A DNA stretch of 64,000 nucleotides from Eubacteriaceae bacterium (lineage in GTDB: Bacteria; Bacillota; Clostridia; Lachnospirales; Lachnospiraceae), in contig CAJTFB010000003.1 of assembly GCA_910575665.1 (NCBI GenBank), positions 1-64,000 of the forward strand. Direction: 5' to 3'. The position numbers and the translations under genes are program-made. How positions within the stretch are numbered: the first letter of the stretch is position 1; every line of letters begins with the position of its first letter. Under the pieces are notes generated by a model. That model saw only the letters and a list, made by a program, of their open reading frames with translations. It was not told the DNA's origin and did no database searches. Positions 27,638 to 36,317 of the stretch are shown one piece after another.

Positions 27638-29173
27638 ATGAGGAAAAAATGTATGGCACTGATGTTATCGGGAATGATGGTTTTTACACTGGCTGGTTGC
27701 GCCAGCAACCCTGAGAAATCGGTGGTCAAAGAAAAGAATATGGATAAAATGCTGCAGGAGGCACAGAAGACGGATGATACAAATACTTTTGAACAGATCA
27801 AGGAAGAAGTGAAAAAGTATGAGACCTACAAGACCCGCATCGAGGATAACAAATTAAAGGTTGTTGTTGATGTGGATGCGAAGGTAGAGGTGCCAGAGGT
27901 AGAAAAGCTTTCGGTATACCGGGTGCGGGCACAAAAGATCAAGCAGGATTTTTTAGACCGCGTTCAAAAGACGCTGACACCTGGGCTGGCTTATTACGAC
28001 GGCAGTAAAGCTAAGATCCGCATAAAAACTGATATTTCCAAAGAAATAAGAGACTGTAAGAAAGAATTAAATGACGCTAAAAAATCAGGAGATACCGTCA
28101 CGGCCGAAGAGTATGAAGCTAACATCGCGGATCTGAAAAAGGAATATGAAAAGGCGCCGGACAATGTAAAGCTTACCGATTATCCATCTGAGAACAAAAT
28201 TCTCAGCATAAAGAATCTATATGACAGCGACCCCAAGGATACGTTTTACAGCTGGCTGTATGAGCTGCACGGGGATGGAGAGATGTATTATGGATTGAGC
28301 GATGGAAAAGATGGAAACTATCATACGCTGTTTGTGCAGAATTCTGAAAATTATGGAAACTGTCTGCGGTACGAGAGTAGCAAAAATGGGTATAGTGAAA
28401 AGCTGAGCTCTGCCGTTGTGGACAATGATTTTCAAATGATCACACCAAAAAAGGATGGGCAGGAACCAGAATTTCCAATGGTTGATCCAGGGGGCTCCAT
28501 AACCAGTGCTGACAATGAACCATTGACCCTGTCCCAGGAAGAGGCGGAACAGAAAGTAAATACTCTTCTTGAACAGCTGGGACTTGATGATTACAAATGT
28601 TATGAACAGGGGGTATACTCCCAGCTTCTACAGAATGGAGACGTGACAGATAAGTATAGGAATGTATATCGTTTTCTGTGCCTGAGAAAGCTGGATAACG
28701 TTTTTGTCAATAATCAGGCGGGTTTTAAGCTGACGGATGGCTGGCAGGGAAAAGATTATGTAAAAAAGATGTGGGGAAGCGAAGCGGTGGCAGTCGCTGT
28801 AAATGACAGCGGAATTGTAGGGTTTCATTATCTTTCACCACTTTCCATAAGGGAAACGGTGGTGAAAGACAGCCGCATAAAATCCTTTGATGAGATCAAA
28901 GAGACATTTGAGAAAATGGTTGTTATAGAAAATGCGGCACAGGATAAGGAGGCAGAAGGGAACGTATCTGTCAAGGTGACAGATGTAAACCTCGTATATA
29001 CCAGGATTAGTGAGAAAGACAGTTTTGACACGGGTCTGGTAGTTCCTGTCTGGAATTTCGAGGGGACCGTGGTGGACGAATACGGAGGTGGAAAGGCGGG
29101 GAAAAAGACAGGCATTATCCTTTCCATAAATGCCATCGACGGTTCCGTAATAAACCAGGAACTGGGATACTAG
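27638..29173 (+). CDS. Large lipoprotein (DUF6034-like)
   Basis: A 511-residue lipoprotein. The signal ends in LAGC, a canonical lipobox with Cys21 as the lipidated residue. It then reads ASNPEKSVVKEKNMDKMLQ, typical of large Lachnospiraceae lipoproteins annotated as DUF6034. The middle is charged and helical (KEIRDCKKELNDAKK), followed by a mixed region, and the C-terminus resembles PepSY-like strands (VVPVWNFEGTVVDE). It has a strong ribosome site (GGAGGG). It may be the substrate-binding or sensing arm of the ABC system downstream. Family name is from memory of the sequence style. Confidence 0.72.
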   Translation: MRKKCMALMLSGMMVFTLAGCASNPEKSVVKEKNMDKMLQEAQKTDDTNTFEQIKEEVKKYETYKTRIEDNKLKVVVDVDAKVEVPEVEKLSVYRVRAQKIKQDFLDRVQKTLTPGLAYYDGSKAKIRIKTDISKEIRDCKKELNDAKKSGDTVTAEEYEANIADLKKEYEKAPDNVKLTDYPSENKILSIKNLYDSDPKDTFYSWLYELHGDGEMYYGLSDGKDGNYHTLFVQNSENYGNCLRYESSKNGYSEKLSSAVVDNDFQMITPKKDGQEPEFPMVDPGGSITSADNEPLTLSQEEAEQKVNTLLEQLGLDDYKCYEQGVYSQLLQNGDVTDKYRNVYRFLCLRKLDNVFVNNQAGFKLTDGWQGKDYVKKMWGSEAVAVAVNDSGIVGFHYLSPLSIRETVVKDSRIKSFDEIKETFEKMVVIENAAQDKEAEGNVSVKVTDVNLVYTRISEKDSFDTGLVVPVWNFEGTVVDEYGGGKAGKKTGIILSINAIDGSVINQELGY

Positions 29174-29201
29174 TGTACTGACCAGAGGAAGGATTGCGGC
29201 T

Positions 29202-29828
29202 ATGAATAGTTTTGAAACAGATATAAAACGGGCATTCTGCAGTATAAATTTTCTCGCTGGGCTGCTGATCGAGTGTATCATTCTATGGCGCGCGGGGGTA
29301 AAGTCGGAACTGTTCCAAATCAGTGTGCCGGTTCTGGCCTCCCTGCCCTATTCTACGGCATGGCTCGGCGATTACCAGAGCGGCTACATCAAAGAATACC
29401 TGCCCCGTTGTGGGAGAACATCGTATATCCTGGGGAAATTTCTCGCATGTGGCATAAGTGGGGGCAGCCTGATCACAACAGCATGTTTATTCCGCCTGAT
29501 GACAGGGGACGGGGAGGATATGGAGTGGAAGCTTCTCCTGATCTTTCTCTCCGGGATGTTGTGGGCGGTGGTGGCGGCGACCCTCGCTGCCGCTGCAAAC
29601 AGCAGATATGTTGCCTACGGTGGTGCATTTGTATTGTTTTACATGCTGGTTATATTATACCAGCGCTATTTTAAGACATTGTACTGCCTGTATCCGGTGG
29701 AATGGTATGCACCGGAACATACGTGGGTGCTGGGGGATACGGGGGTGGTACTGCTGCTGGCGGGGATGATCCTGCTCATTGGCGTTCTCTATTATGAGAT
29801 TCTTGGGAGGTGCATTAAACATGTGTAA
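29202..29828 (+). CDS. Multi-pass membrane protein, putative ABC permease subunit
   Basis: A 208-residue protein with about six hydrophobic segments (for example INFLAGLLIECIILW, LLLIFLSGMLWAVVAATLA, GVVLLLAGMILLIGVLYY). The topology resembles short ABC-2 type permeases. It overlaps the next permease gene by 8 bases and is followed by the ATPase, so the three form a transporter. A ribosome site GAGGAAGGA lies 8 bases upstream. Substrate unknown; ABC systems of this size beside a two-component system often handle antimicrobial peptides or lipids. Confidence 0.7.
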   Translation: MNSFETDIKRAFCSINFLAGLLIECIILWRAGVKSELFQISVPVLASLPYSTAWLGDYQSGYIKEYLPRCGRTSYILGKFLACGISGGSLITTACLFRLMTGDGEDMEWKLLLIFLSGMLWAVVAATLAAAANSRYVAYGGAFVLFYMLVILYQRYFKTLYCLYPVEWYAPEHTWVLGDTGVVLLLAGMILLIGVLYYEILGRCIKHV

Positions 29829-30723
29829 GATCAGACAGATTCTGTACATCGCCCGCTCCAATTTTAGAAAATGGCACAGAAATCCCCAGATCATAATGTG
29901 CTTTTTCCTCGCCTTTATATTCTGTTTTCTGTTGTCCGATAAGGTGATGCAGTTTGCACAGGAACATGGCACGTATCTGCAGGGAATGGAGGCATTTATA
30001 TGGACCTTCGGAGACGCGCAGTCGGTACTCGCCATCTCGATCTTACTGCTTCTTCTTTTTTCGGATATGCCCAATCTATCCAATGAAGTACCGTATTTTA
30101 TGGTAAGAACAGACCGAAGGATATGGATGCTGGGGCAAATCGTATATTTGATATCTGCGACTTTTTGCTTTATGGTCTTTATCCTTTTGGCGACCGTGCT
30201 CTTGTCGGCAGGAAGAGCATATCCGGCCAACCTGTGGAGTGACACGGCGGCAATCTTAGGATATTCGGGAATCGGAGAAAAGATTGCAGTTCCCTCCTTT
30301 GTGAAGGTTCTGGAGCTGACAGATCCTTACCGCTGTACGTTGCACATCTTTTTATTGATGACAGGCTATGCGGTCTCCATGGCAGGCGTCATTTTGTTTT
30401 TAAATCTTTGCCGAAGCAATGGCGGAATGATAGGCGGTGTGATCTTTAGTGGATTCGGGCTTCTGATGAATCCGGATATCGTGGCGGAATGGTTTGGGAT
30501 TTCCATGGAGAAGATCCGCTTTGCCAATATTATAAGCGGCTGGATCTCGCCTCTGAACCATGCCACCTATTATATGCACAGCTTTGGTTATGACAATCTG
30601 CCGAAATTGTGGCAGTCCTATCTGTTCTTTTCGCTGTTTAGTGTGTTGCTTTTTGTGGTTTCCCTTATGAAAATAAAGAATTACCCATTTTCCTTTACTG
30701 GCAGCCAGGCAGGTTCGAATTAA
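29821..30723 (+). CDS. ABC-2-type permease subunit
   Basis: A 300-residue integral membrane protein with about six membrane helices and a soluble loop before the third. The start at 29821 has GGGAGGTG 8 bases upstream and lies within the previous gene. The RNFRKW-like basic N-terminus is cytoplasmic (ARSNFRKWHRN). It probably pairs with the 208-residue protein as the membrane part of the transporter. I see no conserved substrate motif. Confidence 0.72.
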   Translation: MCKIRQILYIARSNFRKWHRNPQIIMCFFLAFIFCFLLSDKVMQFAQEHGTYLQGMEAFIWTFGDAQSVLAISILLLLLFSDMPNLSNEVPYFMVRTDRRIWMLGQIVYLISATFCFMVFILLATVLLSAGRAYPANLWSDTAAILGYSGIGEKIAVPSFVKVLELTDPYRCTLHIFLLMTGYAVSMAGVILFLNLCRSNGGMIGGVIFSGFGLLMNPDIVAEWFGISMEKIRFANIISGWISPLNHATYYMHSFGYDNLPKLWQSYLFFSLFSVLLFVVSLMKIKNYPFSFTGSQAGSN

Positions 30724-30749
30724 ATGAGCTAATATGAAGGAGATTGATC

Positions 30750-31397
30750 ATGGAAGAAAATACAGGAATCGAAGTAAATCATGTGTATAAATCATTTGGA
30801 AAAGAGCAGGTGCTGATGGATGTAAATTTCTCGATCCCGCCGGGAAGTATTTACGGGGTGGTAGGAAATAATGGAAGCGGCAAGACGGTGCTTATGAAAT
30901 GTATATGCGGCTTCATGAAATGTGACAGAGGAAAGATTGTTGTAAATGGCAGGCAGGTGGGGAAGGAAGTAGATTTTCCGGACCGGCTGGGTGTGATCAT
31001 CGAGACGCCGGGTTTTATCCCCAATCTGACTGGATACAAAAACCTTAAAATTCTTGCTGCGCTAAAGGGAAGGATTGGAAAATCAGATATTAGGGAGACG
31101 CTGCAGAGAGTGGGACTTGATCCAGACATGAAAAAGCCGGTGTCCAAGTACTCTCTGGGAATGCGTCAGAGGCTGGGCATCGCCCAGGCGATCATGGAAG
31201 ATCCGAAGGTGCTTGTCCTAGATGAGCCCTTCAACGGGCTGGACCGGTACGGGGTGGTGGAAATCCGGGCGCTGCTCAAGGACTTGAAAGCCGATGGAAA
31301 ATCCATACTTCTGGCAAGCCATAATGCCCAGGATATCGAAGAGCTTTGTGACCATGTAAAGGATCTGATGTTGGAAAGGAATGAGATAAATGAGTAG
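30750..31397 (+). CDS. ABC transporter ATP-binding protein
   Basis: A 215-residue ATPase: Walker A GNNGSGKT near residue 39, signature YSLGMRQRLGIAQ, Walker B VLVLDEPFNGLD and the switch His in LLASHNAQD. The signature has LGMRQR, as in CcmA/drug-type exporters. Start at 30750 follows AAGGAG by 7 bases; a TTG at 30744 is unlikely. It energises the two membrane proteins upstream and overlaps the next gene by 8 bases. Confidence 0.92.
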   Translation: MEENTGIEVNHVYKSFGKEQVLMDVNFSIPPGSIYGVVGNNGSGKTVLMKCICGFMKCDRGKIVVNGRQVGKEVDFPDRLGVIIETPGFIPNLTGYKNLKILAALKGRIGKSDIRETLQRVGLDPDMKKPVSKYSLGMRQRLGIAQAIMEDPKVLVLDEPFNGLDRYGVVEIRALLKDLKADGKSILLASHNAQDIEELCDHVKDLMLERNEINE

Positions 31398-32868
31398 TAG
31401 GTGGAAAAAAGCAGCGGTTGTATTGTGTCTGATGAGCTGTATCGTATTGGAGGCATGCCCGGAAGTTTCCTGGATTTACGCTGCAGGCCAGGAGAGAACA
31501 GATAGTTCCAGGGCGGATTCTGCGGAGGAAGACGGTAAACAGGGTATGTCCGATTCCGGAGGTATGTCGGGTTTTAGCATTGATAATCAAAATATTTATG
31601 AGGGAATGGAGAATTCCTATTCCAGAGGATATGTTCCAAAGATTGGAAATGACAATGCCGTTCTCGTACTGCCACTGCAGGCAAAGCATAAGGTCTCTGG
31701 AAACCAGATCACAGCTGCCCTCAAGTTCGGGGAAGGGGAAAATCTACCCTTTGTCCATAAAAATTACGAAAAGGAGGTAAAGTTAAAATATTACAAGGCG
31801 AGGAAACAGGGGAAAAAGGTAGGACGCTATCTCGTATCATTTAATCTGAAGTTAAAGAAAGACCGTTACAATGGAAGCTACCCTGTGATTGTCACCGTCA
31901 GTGGACAGGATGAATCCGGAAATGAGATCAGCCAGGAATTTACGGTGTATGTCACTATCACGGACGGAAAAAAGGCAGGAGAGACAGAGGGCGCCCAGGA
32001 GGGTGGGGAAGATACTGTGGCAAAATTTGCGCCCAAGGTGATGATCGATTCTTATCAGTTTTCCAGGAAAAAGATTCTGTGCGGAGAGAAGTTTACCGCG
32101 AAAATTACCCTGCATAATACAAGCAATTCCGAACCTGTGAAGAATATGATGGTCTCCGTCACTCCAGGGGAGAATGTAGAACTCCTTGGCAGGACGGGCA
32201 GCAGCTATGTGCAGGAGTTGGCAGCGGGAGGCAGCTGTGATCTGTCCTTCCGTTTCCGGGTAAACGCATCGGCGCCCCGGGGACAGTACAGTATTGGAGT
32301 TACCATGGATTATGCGGACGCGAAGGGGGGAACCCATACAGCGGAGGGCGCGATGAAGGTATCCGCTGAGCAATCGGTACAGATTCAGATACCTCCGGTG
32401 AGCATGGCGAAAACGATACAGCTGGGGGAGACGGTGGAACTGCAGACCCAGGTGATGAATCTGGGGAAAGGAAAACTGTACAATGTCCGCGCCACGCTGG
32501 AGGCGGATGGACTTACCCCTTCAGGAGCTGCATTTATCGGGGATGTCGAGGCGGGCACTTCCATGTCGGGAAGTATGGAGGTCACGGCAGAGGGACTGAC
32601 TGGTACGAATCTGTATGGCACTACCCAGGGAAAGATCACATTTTATTATGCAGATGAGGCGGGGAATGAGATGACTCAGGAACAAACCTTTGAGACAGAT
32701 ATTTTATCGCCGTTGAGTGGTGAAAACGAGGCAGAGCCAGAGGAGGATACCAGGCAGTGGTGGGTGATCATGGCTGTGATCGTGGCATTACTGATTCTAG
32801 CGGCAGTGATATTCTTTGTGAGAAGATCAAAAAGGATACAGACCGGAGGCGGGGATGTGAATGAATAA
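31390..32868 (+). CDS. Membrane-anchored extracellular protein with CARDB/NEW3-like repeats
   Basis: A 492-residue protein with a signal peptide (helix at residues 8-30), a large outside part and a C-terminal membrane helix (about 455-477: WWVIMAVIVALLILAAVIFF) followed by a basic tail. The outside has a Ser/Gly linker and two or three beta-sandwich domains with the pattern CGEKFTAKITLHNTSNSEPVKN and LGETVELQTQVMNLGKGKLYN, as in CARDB or NEW3 domains (COG1361-like). Its genetic coupling to the ATPase suggests it works with the transporter, perhaps as a receptor or scaffold at the surface. Confidence 0.72.
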   Translation: MSSRWKKAAVVLCLMSCIVLEACPEVSWIYAAGQERTDSSRADSAEEDGKQGMSDSGGMSGFSIDNQNIYEGMENSYSRGYVPKIGNDNAVLVLPLQAKHKVSGNQITAALKFGEGENLPFVHKNYEKEVKLKYYKARKQGKKVGRYLVSFNLKLKKDRYNGSYPVIVTVSGQDESGNEISQEFTVYVTITDGKKAGETEGAQEGGEDTVAKFAPKVMIDSYQFSRKKILCGEKFTAKITLHNTSNSEPVKNMMVSVTPGENVELLGRTGSSYVQELAAGGSCDLSFRFRVNASAPRGQYSIGVTMDYADAKGGTHTAEGAMKVSAEQSVQIQIPPVSMAKTIQLGETVELQTQVMNLGKGKLYNVRATLEADGLTPSGAAFIGDVEAGTSMSGSMEVTAEGLTGTNLYGTTQGKITFYYADEAGNEMTQEQTFETDILSPLSGENEAEPEEDTRQWWVIMAVIVALLILAAVIFFVRRSKRIQTGGGDVNE

Positions 32869-33745
32869 TAAGATCCGTAGCTTTCTAAGACTTAGAAAAC
32901 AGAGCGATACAGTAAAAATAATCTGCCTATTTGTATTGGCAGCAACCGCCTTTTTTGTCAGCGTGATATATCACGCGTGGGATATCTACCGTTTTGTCAA
33001 TACGCCGGCGGAATATGTATTGACGGGGGAGGGGACGGTTTCCCAGAAACGGTTGGATGAGCTGATTCAGATGGGAGATGTGGCAGCAGTGAGCCGTCAG
33101 ATGGAGGTTCCCGTCACGGTGCTGTACCAGGGAATGAGCACCACGGTCAACTGCAGTTTGCTGTCTCAGGGCTATATAGAGAAACTGTTAGCTATAAAAT
33201 TTCCCACTGGCACAAAGCGGATTTATATGAATGAGACGGCATTTTCTGAGATGCTGCAGGGGTTCTCAGAAGAGAATGAGGATTTGACGGATGTAGAAAG
33301 TCTCAAGCCGGCAGATGGCAGTACAGAGTTCGATATCCGCTATTCCATGGAAGATACCATGGCAGATCCGAAAGGGGATGGTGAGGCGGTTTCCATGGGG
33401 GCTTCCGCGGCGGAGAGTTATAAGTCGGCGAGGCTGAACGTGGTGAAAGACGATGAGCAGGAGGAGAAAGGTCTGGCCTGCACCGCAGAAGCGGAGGGAC
33501 GGCTGTTGAAAGAGGCTTGCAGTATGAGGGTGTTATTTGACAGGCACGACCTGGATGGACTTCATGTGGAACAGTTAGGAAAACTGGGGTATGAGATTGA
33601 AAATGAGGAGGCAGTGATCATGGAGGAGAACGAGATCAAGATTAAGCTGCTCCATATACAGTACGGACTACTCTCTTTCGGAATCTGCCTCATTGCAATT
33701 TTTACCCTGAAACTCGCAGCGGGGAAGGGTTGGGACAGATGGTAG
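32861..33745 (+). CDS. Bitopic membrane protein of the ABC locus, unknown function
   Basis: A 294-residue protein with a membrane helix at about 20-42 and another near the C-terminus (about 266-286), with about 220 residues between them outside. The arrangement looks like one half of an FtsX/MacB-type permease but lacks the other helices. The outside part is acidic and rich in Met and Ser. It overlaps the previous gene by 8 bases. It closes the locus, before a terminator at 33813. Confidence 0.6.
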   Translation: MNNKIRSFLRLRKQSDTVKIICLFVLAATAFFVSVIYHAWDIYRFVNTPAEYVLTGEGTVSQKRLDELIQMGDVAAVSRQMEVPVTVLYQGMSTTVNCSLLSQGYIEKLLAIKFPTGTKRIYMNETAFSEMLQGFSEENEDLTDVESLKPADGSTEFDIRYSMEDTMADPKGDGEAVSMGASAAESYKSARLNVVKDDEQEEKGLACTAEAEGRLLKEACSMRVLFDRHDLDGLHVEQLGKLGYEIENEEAVIMEENEIKIKLLHIQYGLLSFGICLIAIFTLKLAAGKGWDRW

Positions 33746-33757
33746 GCTGCCTTTGTA

Positions 33758-33925
33758 CTTAACGCAATACAATAATATGAATACTTTGTCAAGATAAAAG
33801 TGCAATTATTTTAAAAAGAAGCGAATCATTGGATCATTTCCAATAATTTGTTTCTTTTTTTGTTGGAAGTTTTTGCCTGTTTTCGTCTTGGGGCGCTTAA
33901 CACAATATTGTAATATGTATATAAA
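33758..33925 (+). promoter_or_regulatory. Duplicated promoter-like repeat upstream of the DUF2589 locus
   Basis: A 26-bp segment CTTAACRCAATANNNTAATATGNATA occurs at 33758-33783 and again at 33896-33921 (21 of 26 bases equal), with the terminator between. The second copy reads TTAACA (33897), 17 bases, TATAAA (33920-33925), a usable promoter for the genes at 34043. The first has TTAACG but a poor -10. The rest of 33746-34042 holds nothing else I can name. Confidence 0.5.
33813..33861 (+). terminator. Terminator after the two-component/ABC locus
   Basis: Imperfect stem: AAAAAGAAGCGAATCATTGGA pairs with TCCAATAATTTGTTTCTTTTT, ending in seven T. It lies 67 bases after the last gene and between two copies of a 26-bp repeat. 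Confidence 0.65.
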
Positions 33926-34042
33926 GCCGGGTAAAAAGTGTGTGGTAAGTAACGCAAAATGAGTTAGAAACAGACTTTTCTGCCGGTGCGCCGCGTCGAT
34001 GCCGCCCGGCTGTACAAGAGCAGTCCGAAAGGAGAAATAAAA

Positions 34043-34519
34043 GTGAAACAGCAGAATTTTGATGAACTGGTAGCTGCCATCCAGAAGTCTTTTTTGCAGT
34101 GCAGTCGACACGCCGAGAGACAACATATCGAAATGTTATCGGGGTTCTTTGATTCGGAAAATAAGCCGGTTAGTATACCGCTTAGTATGCCTCAGTTCGA
34201 TGACAGTGGAAATATAACATATAAAGATGTATCCATTCCCAAACTGTGCCTTGTTCCCATATCATCACTGAAACTGGACGGAATCAAAGTAGATTTTAAG
34301 GTCAAGCTTACGGGAGAGGTTGTGCTCAAGGAAAAAGTGGGAGAAAACGCTGAAAACGGAACGGACAAAAGGGGACGTTCTTATCTCGGATATCTCCCAG
34401 GTGGAGGGATCAAAAGAAATCCGGAGGATTTTGCTAATATCACGTTACAGTTTACTTCCCAGGACCCCCCGGAGGGGATCCTGCGTATTCAGGACGAGCT
34501 CATTCGGTTATCGCTCTAG
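34043..34519 (+). CDS. DUF2589-like protein (short form)
   Basis: A 158-residue cytoplasmic protein. The segment LCLVPISSLKLDGIKVDFKV and the C-terminal ITLQFTSQDPPEGILRIQDEL match the DUF2589 layout (a beta-rich core and a PEGL-type helix). The GTG start at 34043 has AAAGGAG 8 bases upstream. DUF2589 has no known function; two adjacent members of different length suggest a hetero-oligomer. No signal peptide is present, so it is either cytoplasmic or exported by another route. Confidence 0.72.
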   Translation: MKQQNFDELVAAIQKSFLQCSRHAERQHIEMLSGFFDSENKPVSIPLSMPQFDDSGNITYKDVSIPKLCLVPISSLKLDGIKVDFKVKLTGEVVLKEKVGENAENGTDKRGRSYLGYLPGGGIKRNPEDFANITLQFTSQDPPEGILRIQDELIRLSL

Positions 34520-34589
34520 TGGGTTGGTGGGAGAGTCTTTTCTATAAATAATGATATGCACAGGTATATGTGCAGGAAAGGAGGATATT

Positions 34590-35294
34590 ATGGCAGATGA
34601 ATTAGTGAAGATGCAGGATCAGTTCAGTGGACTGGACATGGGAGCATTGATCGGCGGGCCGTTGAAAGCGGCGTGTGACGCCCAGATCATGATGGCAAAA
34701 GCGACATCTGATTTTATCCAGCATGTGGGTATGGATGATGTGGATGCCAGTGGGGTTAGAAAGGTAAGAACGGTAGATTTTTCTTTCCAGAGACCGTCTA
34801 CGGCGGGAGATGGAAACGGAATTGGTATGGAAAAGGTAAATTTAAATGTTCCCCTCTTATCTATCGTGAAGATACCTACCCTCTCTGTAGACGATGTTAA
34901 TGTGACCTTTGATATGGAGGTAAAATCTTCTGTCAGCAGTGAAAAGACTTCAGACAAGTCGGGCTCGCTGGATGCCAAGATGGGATTGAAGCTTGGTCCC
35001 TTTAGTGCGGATGTGAGCATAAAGGGTTCGATTTCTGCCCATGAGAGCAACACGAGGAAAAGTGATAACTCGGCAAAATATCATGTAGAAGTGCATGCCA
35101 AGGATTCGGGAATGCCGGAGGGATTGGCTAAGATGTTGGATATTCTTTCCACAGCCAGTGCGCCGGCTCAGATCGAAGCGGTAAATAATGAAAGGATACC
35201 TGACAGAAAGGCGGGCAGCGCGACGCCAGGAAGTGGTACATCTGGTGGCAGTACATCTGGAGGCTCGTCCGGCGGACATTCAGGTAAAAACTGA
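34590..35294 (+). CDS. DUF2589 family protein
   Basis: A 234-residue protein with the full DUF2589 pattern: IGGPLKAACDAQIMMAKATSDFI, VPLLSIVKIPTLSVDDVNVTFDMEV, then KDSGMPEGLAKMLDIL. The last 30 residues are almost only Gly and Ser, a flexible tail that looks like a linker or processed end. AAAGGAGG precedes the ATG at 34590 by 5 bases. The protein probably forms a beta-rich oligomer. The tail may carry a partner. It forms an operon with the short form and the CHAP gene. Confidence 0.8.
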   Translation: MADELVKMQDQFSGLDMGALIGGPLKAACDAQIMMAKATSDFIQHVGMDDVDASGVRKVRTVDFSFQRPSTAGDGNGIGMEKVNLNVPLLSIVKIPTLSVDDVNVTFDMEVKSSVSSEKTSDKSGSLDAKMGLKLGPFSADVSIKGSISAHESNTRKSDNSAKYHVEVHAKDSGMPEGLAKMLDILSTASAPAQIEAVNNERIPDRKAGSATPGSGTSGGSTSGGSSGGHSGKN

Positions 35295-35325
35295 TCAATA
35301 AATGGTGAGCAAATGGAGGGATCTT

Positions 35326-35592
35326 ATGGCGGAGGCATTTTCTGTGGCGGATGTAGGGTATGTTCATCGGATTATAGTGGGAAACGACAATCCGGAAAAA
35401 CAGCCGGATGAAGAACATTATAGGAAGCAAACGGAGCTATTGAACCGTTGTCTGAGTGAGTTCCCAAAAGGGAAGATCATTGCGCAGGAAAAAAATTTTT
35501 ATATCCTGAACATCGGGGAACATCAAGTGGTGATGCAGTATGTAGTGTACCATGTGGGCTTCGCCAGAAAGCCTCCATGGTTAGCGCACTGA
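35326..35592 (+). CDS. Small protein of the DUF2589 locus, unknown function
   Basis: An 88-residue protein without membrane segment. The N-terminal AEAFSVADVGYVHRIIVGND and the C-terminal IGEHQVVMQYVVYHVGFARKPPW are distinctive but match no family I know. GGAGGG lies 5 bases before the ATG at 35326; an ATG at 35302 has no site. It sits between the DUF2589 genes and the CHAP gene and is likely co-transcribed; it could be an adaptor or immunity protein. Confidence 0.6.
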   Translation: MAEAFSVADVGYVHRIIVGNDNPEKQPDEEHYRKQTELLNRCLSEFPKGKIIAQEKNFYILNIGEHQVVMQYVVYHVGFARKPPWLAH

Positions 35593-35627
35593 CACGCTCT
35601 GCAGATGTTACAACGAAAGGAAATGTT

Positions 35628-35687
35628 ATGAGAAGTTTTAGTTATAACAATGATATGGAATTTCTGGACATGGTACGCCCGACATGA
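35628..35687 (+). CDS. 19-residue leader frame coupled to the CHAP gene
   Basis: MRSFSYNNDMEFLDMVRPT is preceded by AAAGGA and ends in a TGA that overlaps the ATG of the CHAP gene (ATGA). The CHAP start has no ribosome site of its own, so translation probably reaches it by reinitiation from this short frame. The peptide itself may have no role. Confidence 0.5.
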   Translation: MRSFSYNNDMEFLDMVRPT

Positions 35688-36154
35688 TTGTTGCACAGGC
35701 GAAGAAGTTTGAGGGAGTAAAAGAGTCTCCAGCAAACAGCAATAATGTAATCTTCAATACTCATTATTATGGACATGAGGTGAAAGGGGCGGCGTATCCG
35801 TGGTGCTGTGCCTTTGTATGGGACGTGTTCCGAATGTGCGGAGCTTCAAAATTGTTTTATGACGGCCAAAAAACGGCACTTTGTGCTGCTGTGGAGAGTT
35901 GGGGAAAAAACAAGCAGCTGGCCATTAGTAATAAGAGCAAAGGGAAAAAAGGCGATCTTGTGATCTTTGACTTTACACACAGTGGAAGGGCCTGCCATAT
36001 AGGGATTATAATAAAGAATAACAATGACGGAACCTATACGACGATCGAGGGAAATACCGGTACGGGGAATAACAGCAATGGCGGTATGGTGATGAAACGG
36101 ACCCGCAGCATTAGCTTGATCCGGTGCATCATACGTCCTAAATATGATACATAA
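35684..36154 (+). CDS. CHAP-domain cell-wall amidase/peptidase
   Basis: A 156-residue CHAP enzyme that would cut peptidoglycan peptide or amide bonds. It has VKESPANSNNVIFNTHYYG, the catalytic Cys41 in AYPWCCAFVWDVF, the His105 in GRACHIGIII and IEGNTGTG with the polar third residue. There is no signal peptide, wall-binding domain or holin partner, so how it reaches the wall is unclear: lysis, a contractile or other non-Sec route, or it acts within another structure. It starts by coupling to the short frame at 35628. A terminator follows. Confidence 0.85.
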   Translation: MIVAQAKKFEGVKESPANSNNVIFNTHYYGHEVKGAAYPWCCAFVWDVFRMCGASKLFYDGQKTALCAAVESWGKNKQLAISNKSKGKKGDLVIFDFTHSGRACHIGIIIKNNNDGTYTTIEGNTGTGNNSNGGMVMKRTRSISLIRCIIRPKYDT

Positions 36155-36172
36155 AAGGGGTTTGTAAGGGAG

Positions 36173-36215
36173 AAAGGCTGGTGCCGTTTAGAAACAAAGC
36201 TGTGCCAGCCTTTTT
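36173..36215 (+). terminator. Terminator after the CHAP gene
   Basis: AAAGGCTGG (36173-36181) pairs with CCAGCC (36205-36210) and is followed by TTTTT, closing the DUF2589-CHAP transcript. Confidence 0.75.
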
Positions 36216-36317
36216 CCTGCTTTTGTCATGAAAGATATGCACCTTGGGTATACGGAAAATATGCAGGTTTTTGTTCGTGTTATTATACATTTTAGTGATG
36301 GAAATGGGGCGTGCACA

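Noticed and set aside
30700-30725. GGTTCGAAT as a tRNA T-loop
   Set aside because: It lies at the end of a permease gene and no acceptor, D or anticodon stems can be drawn around it.
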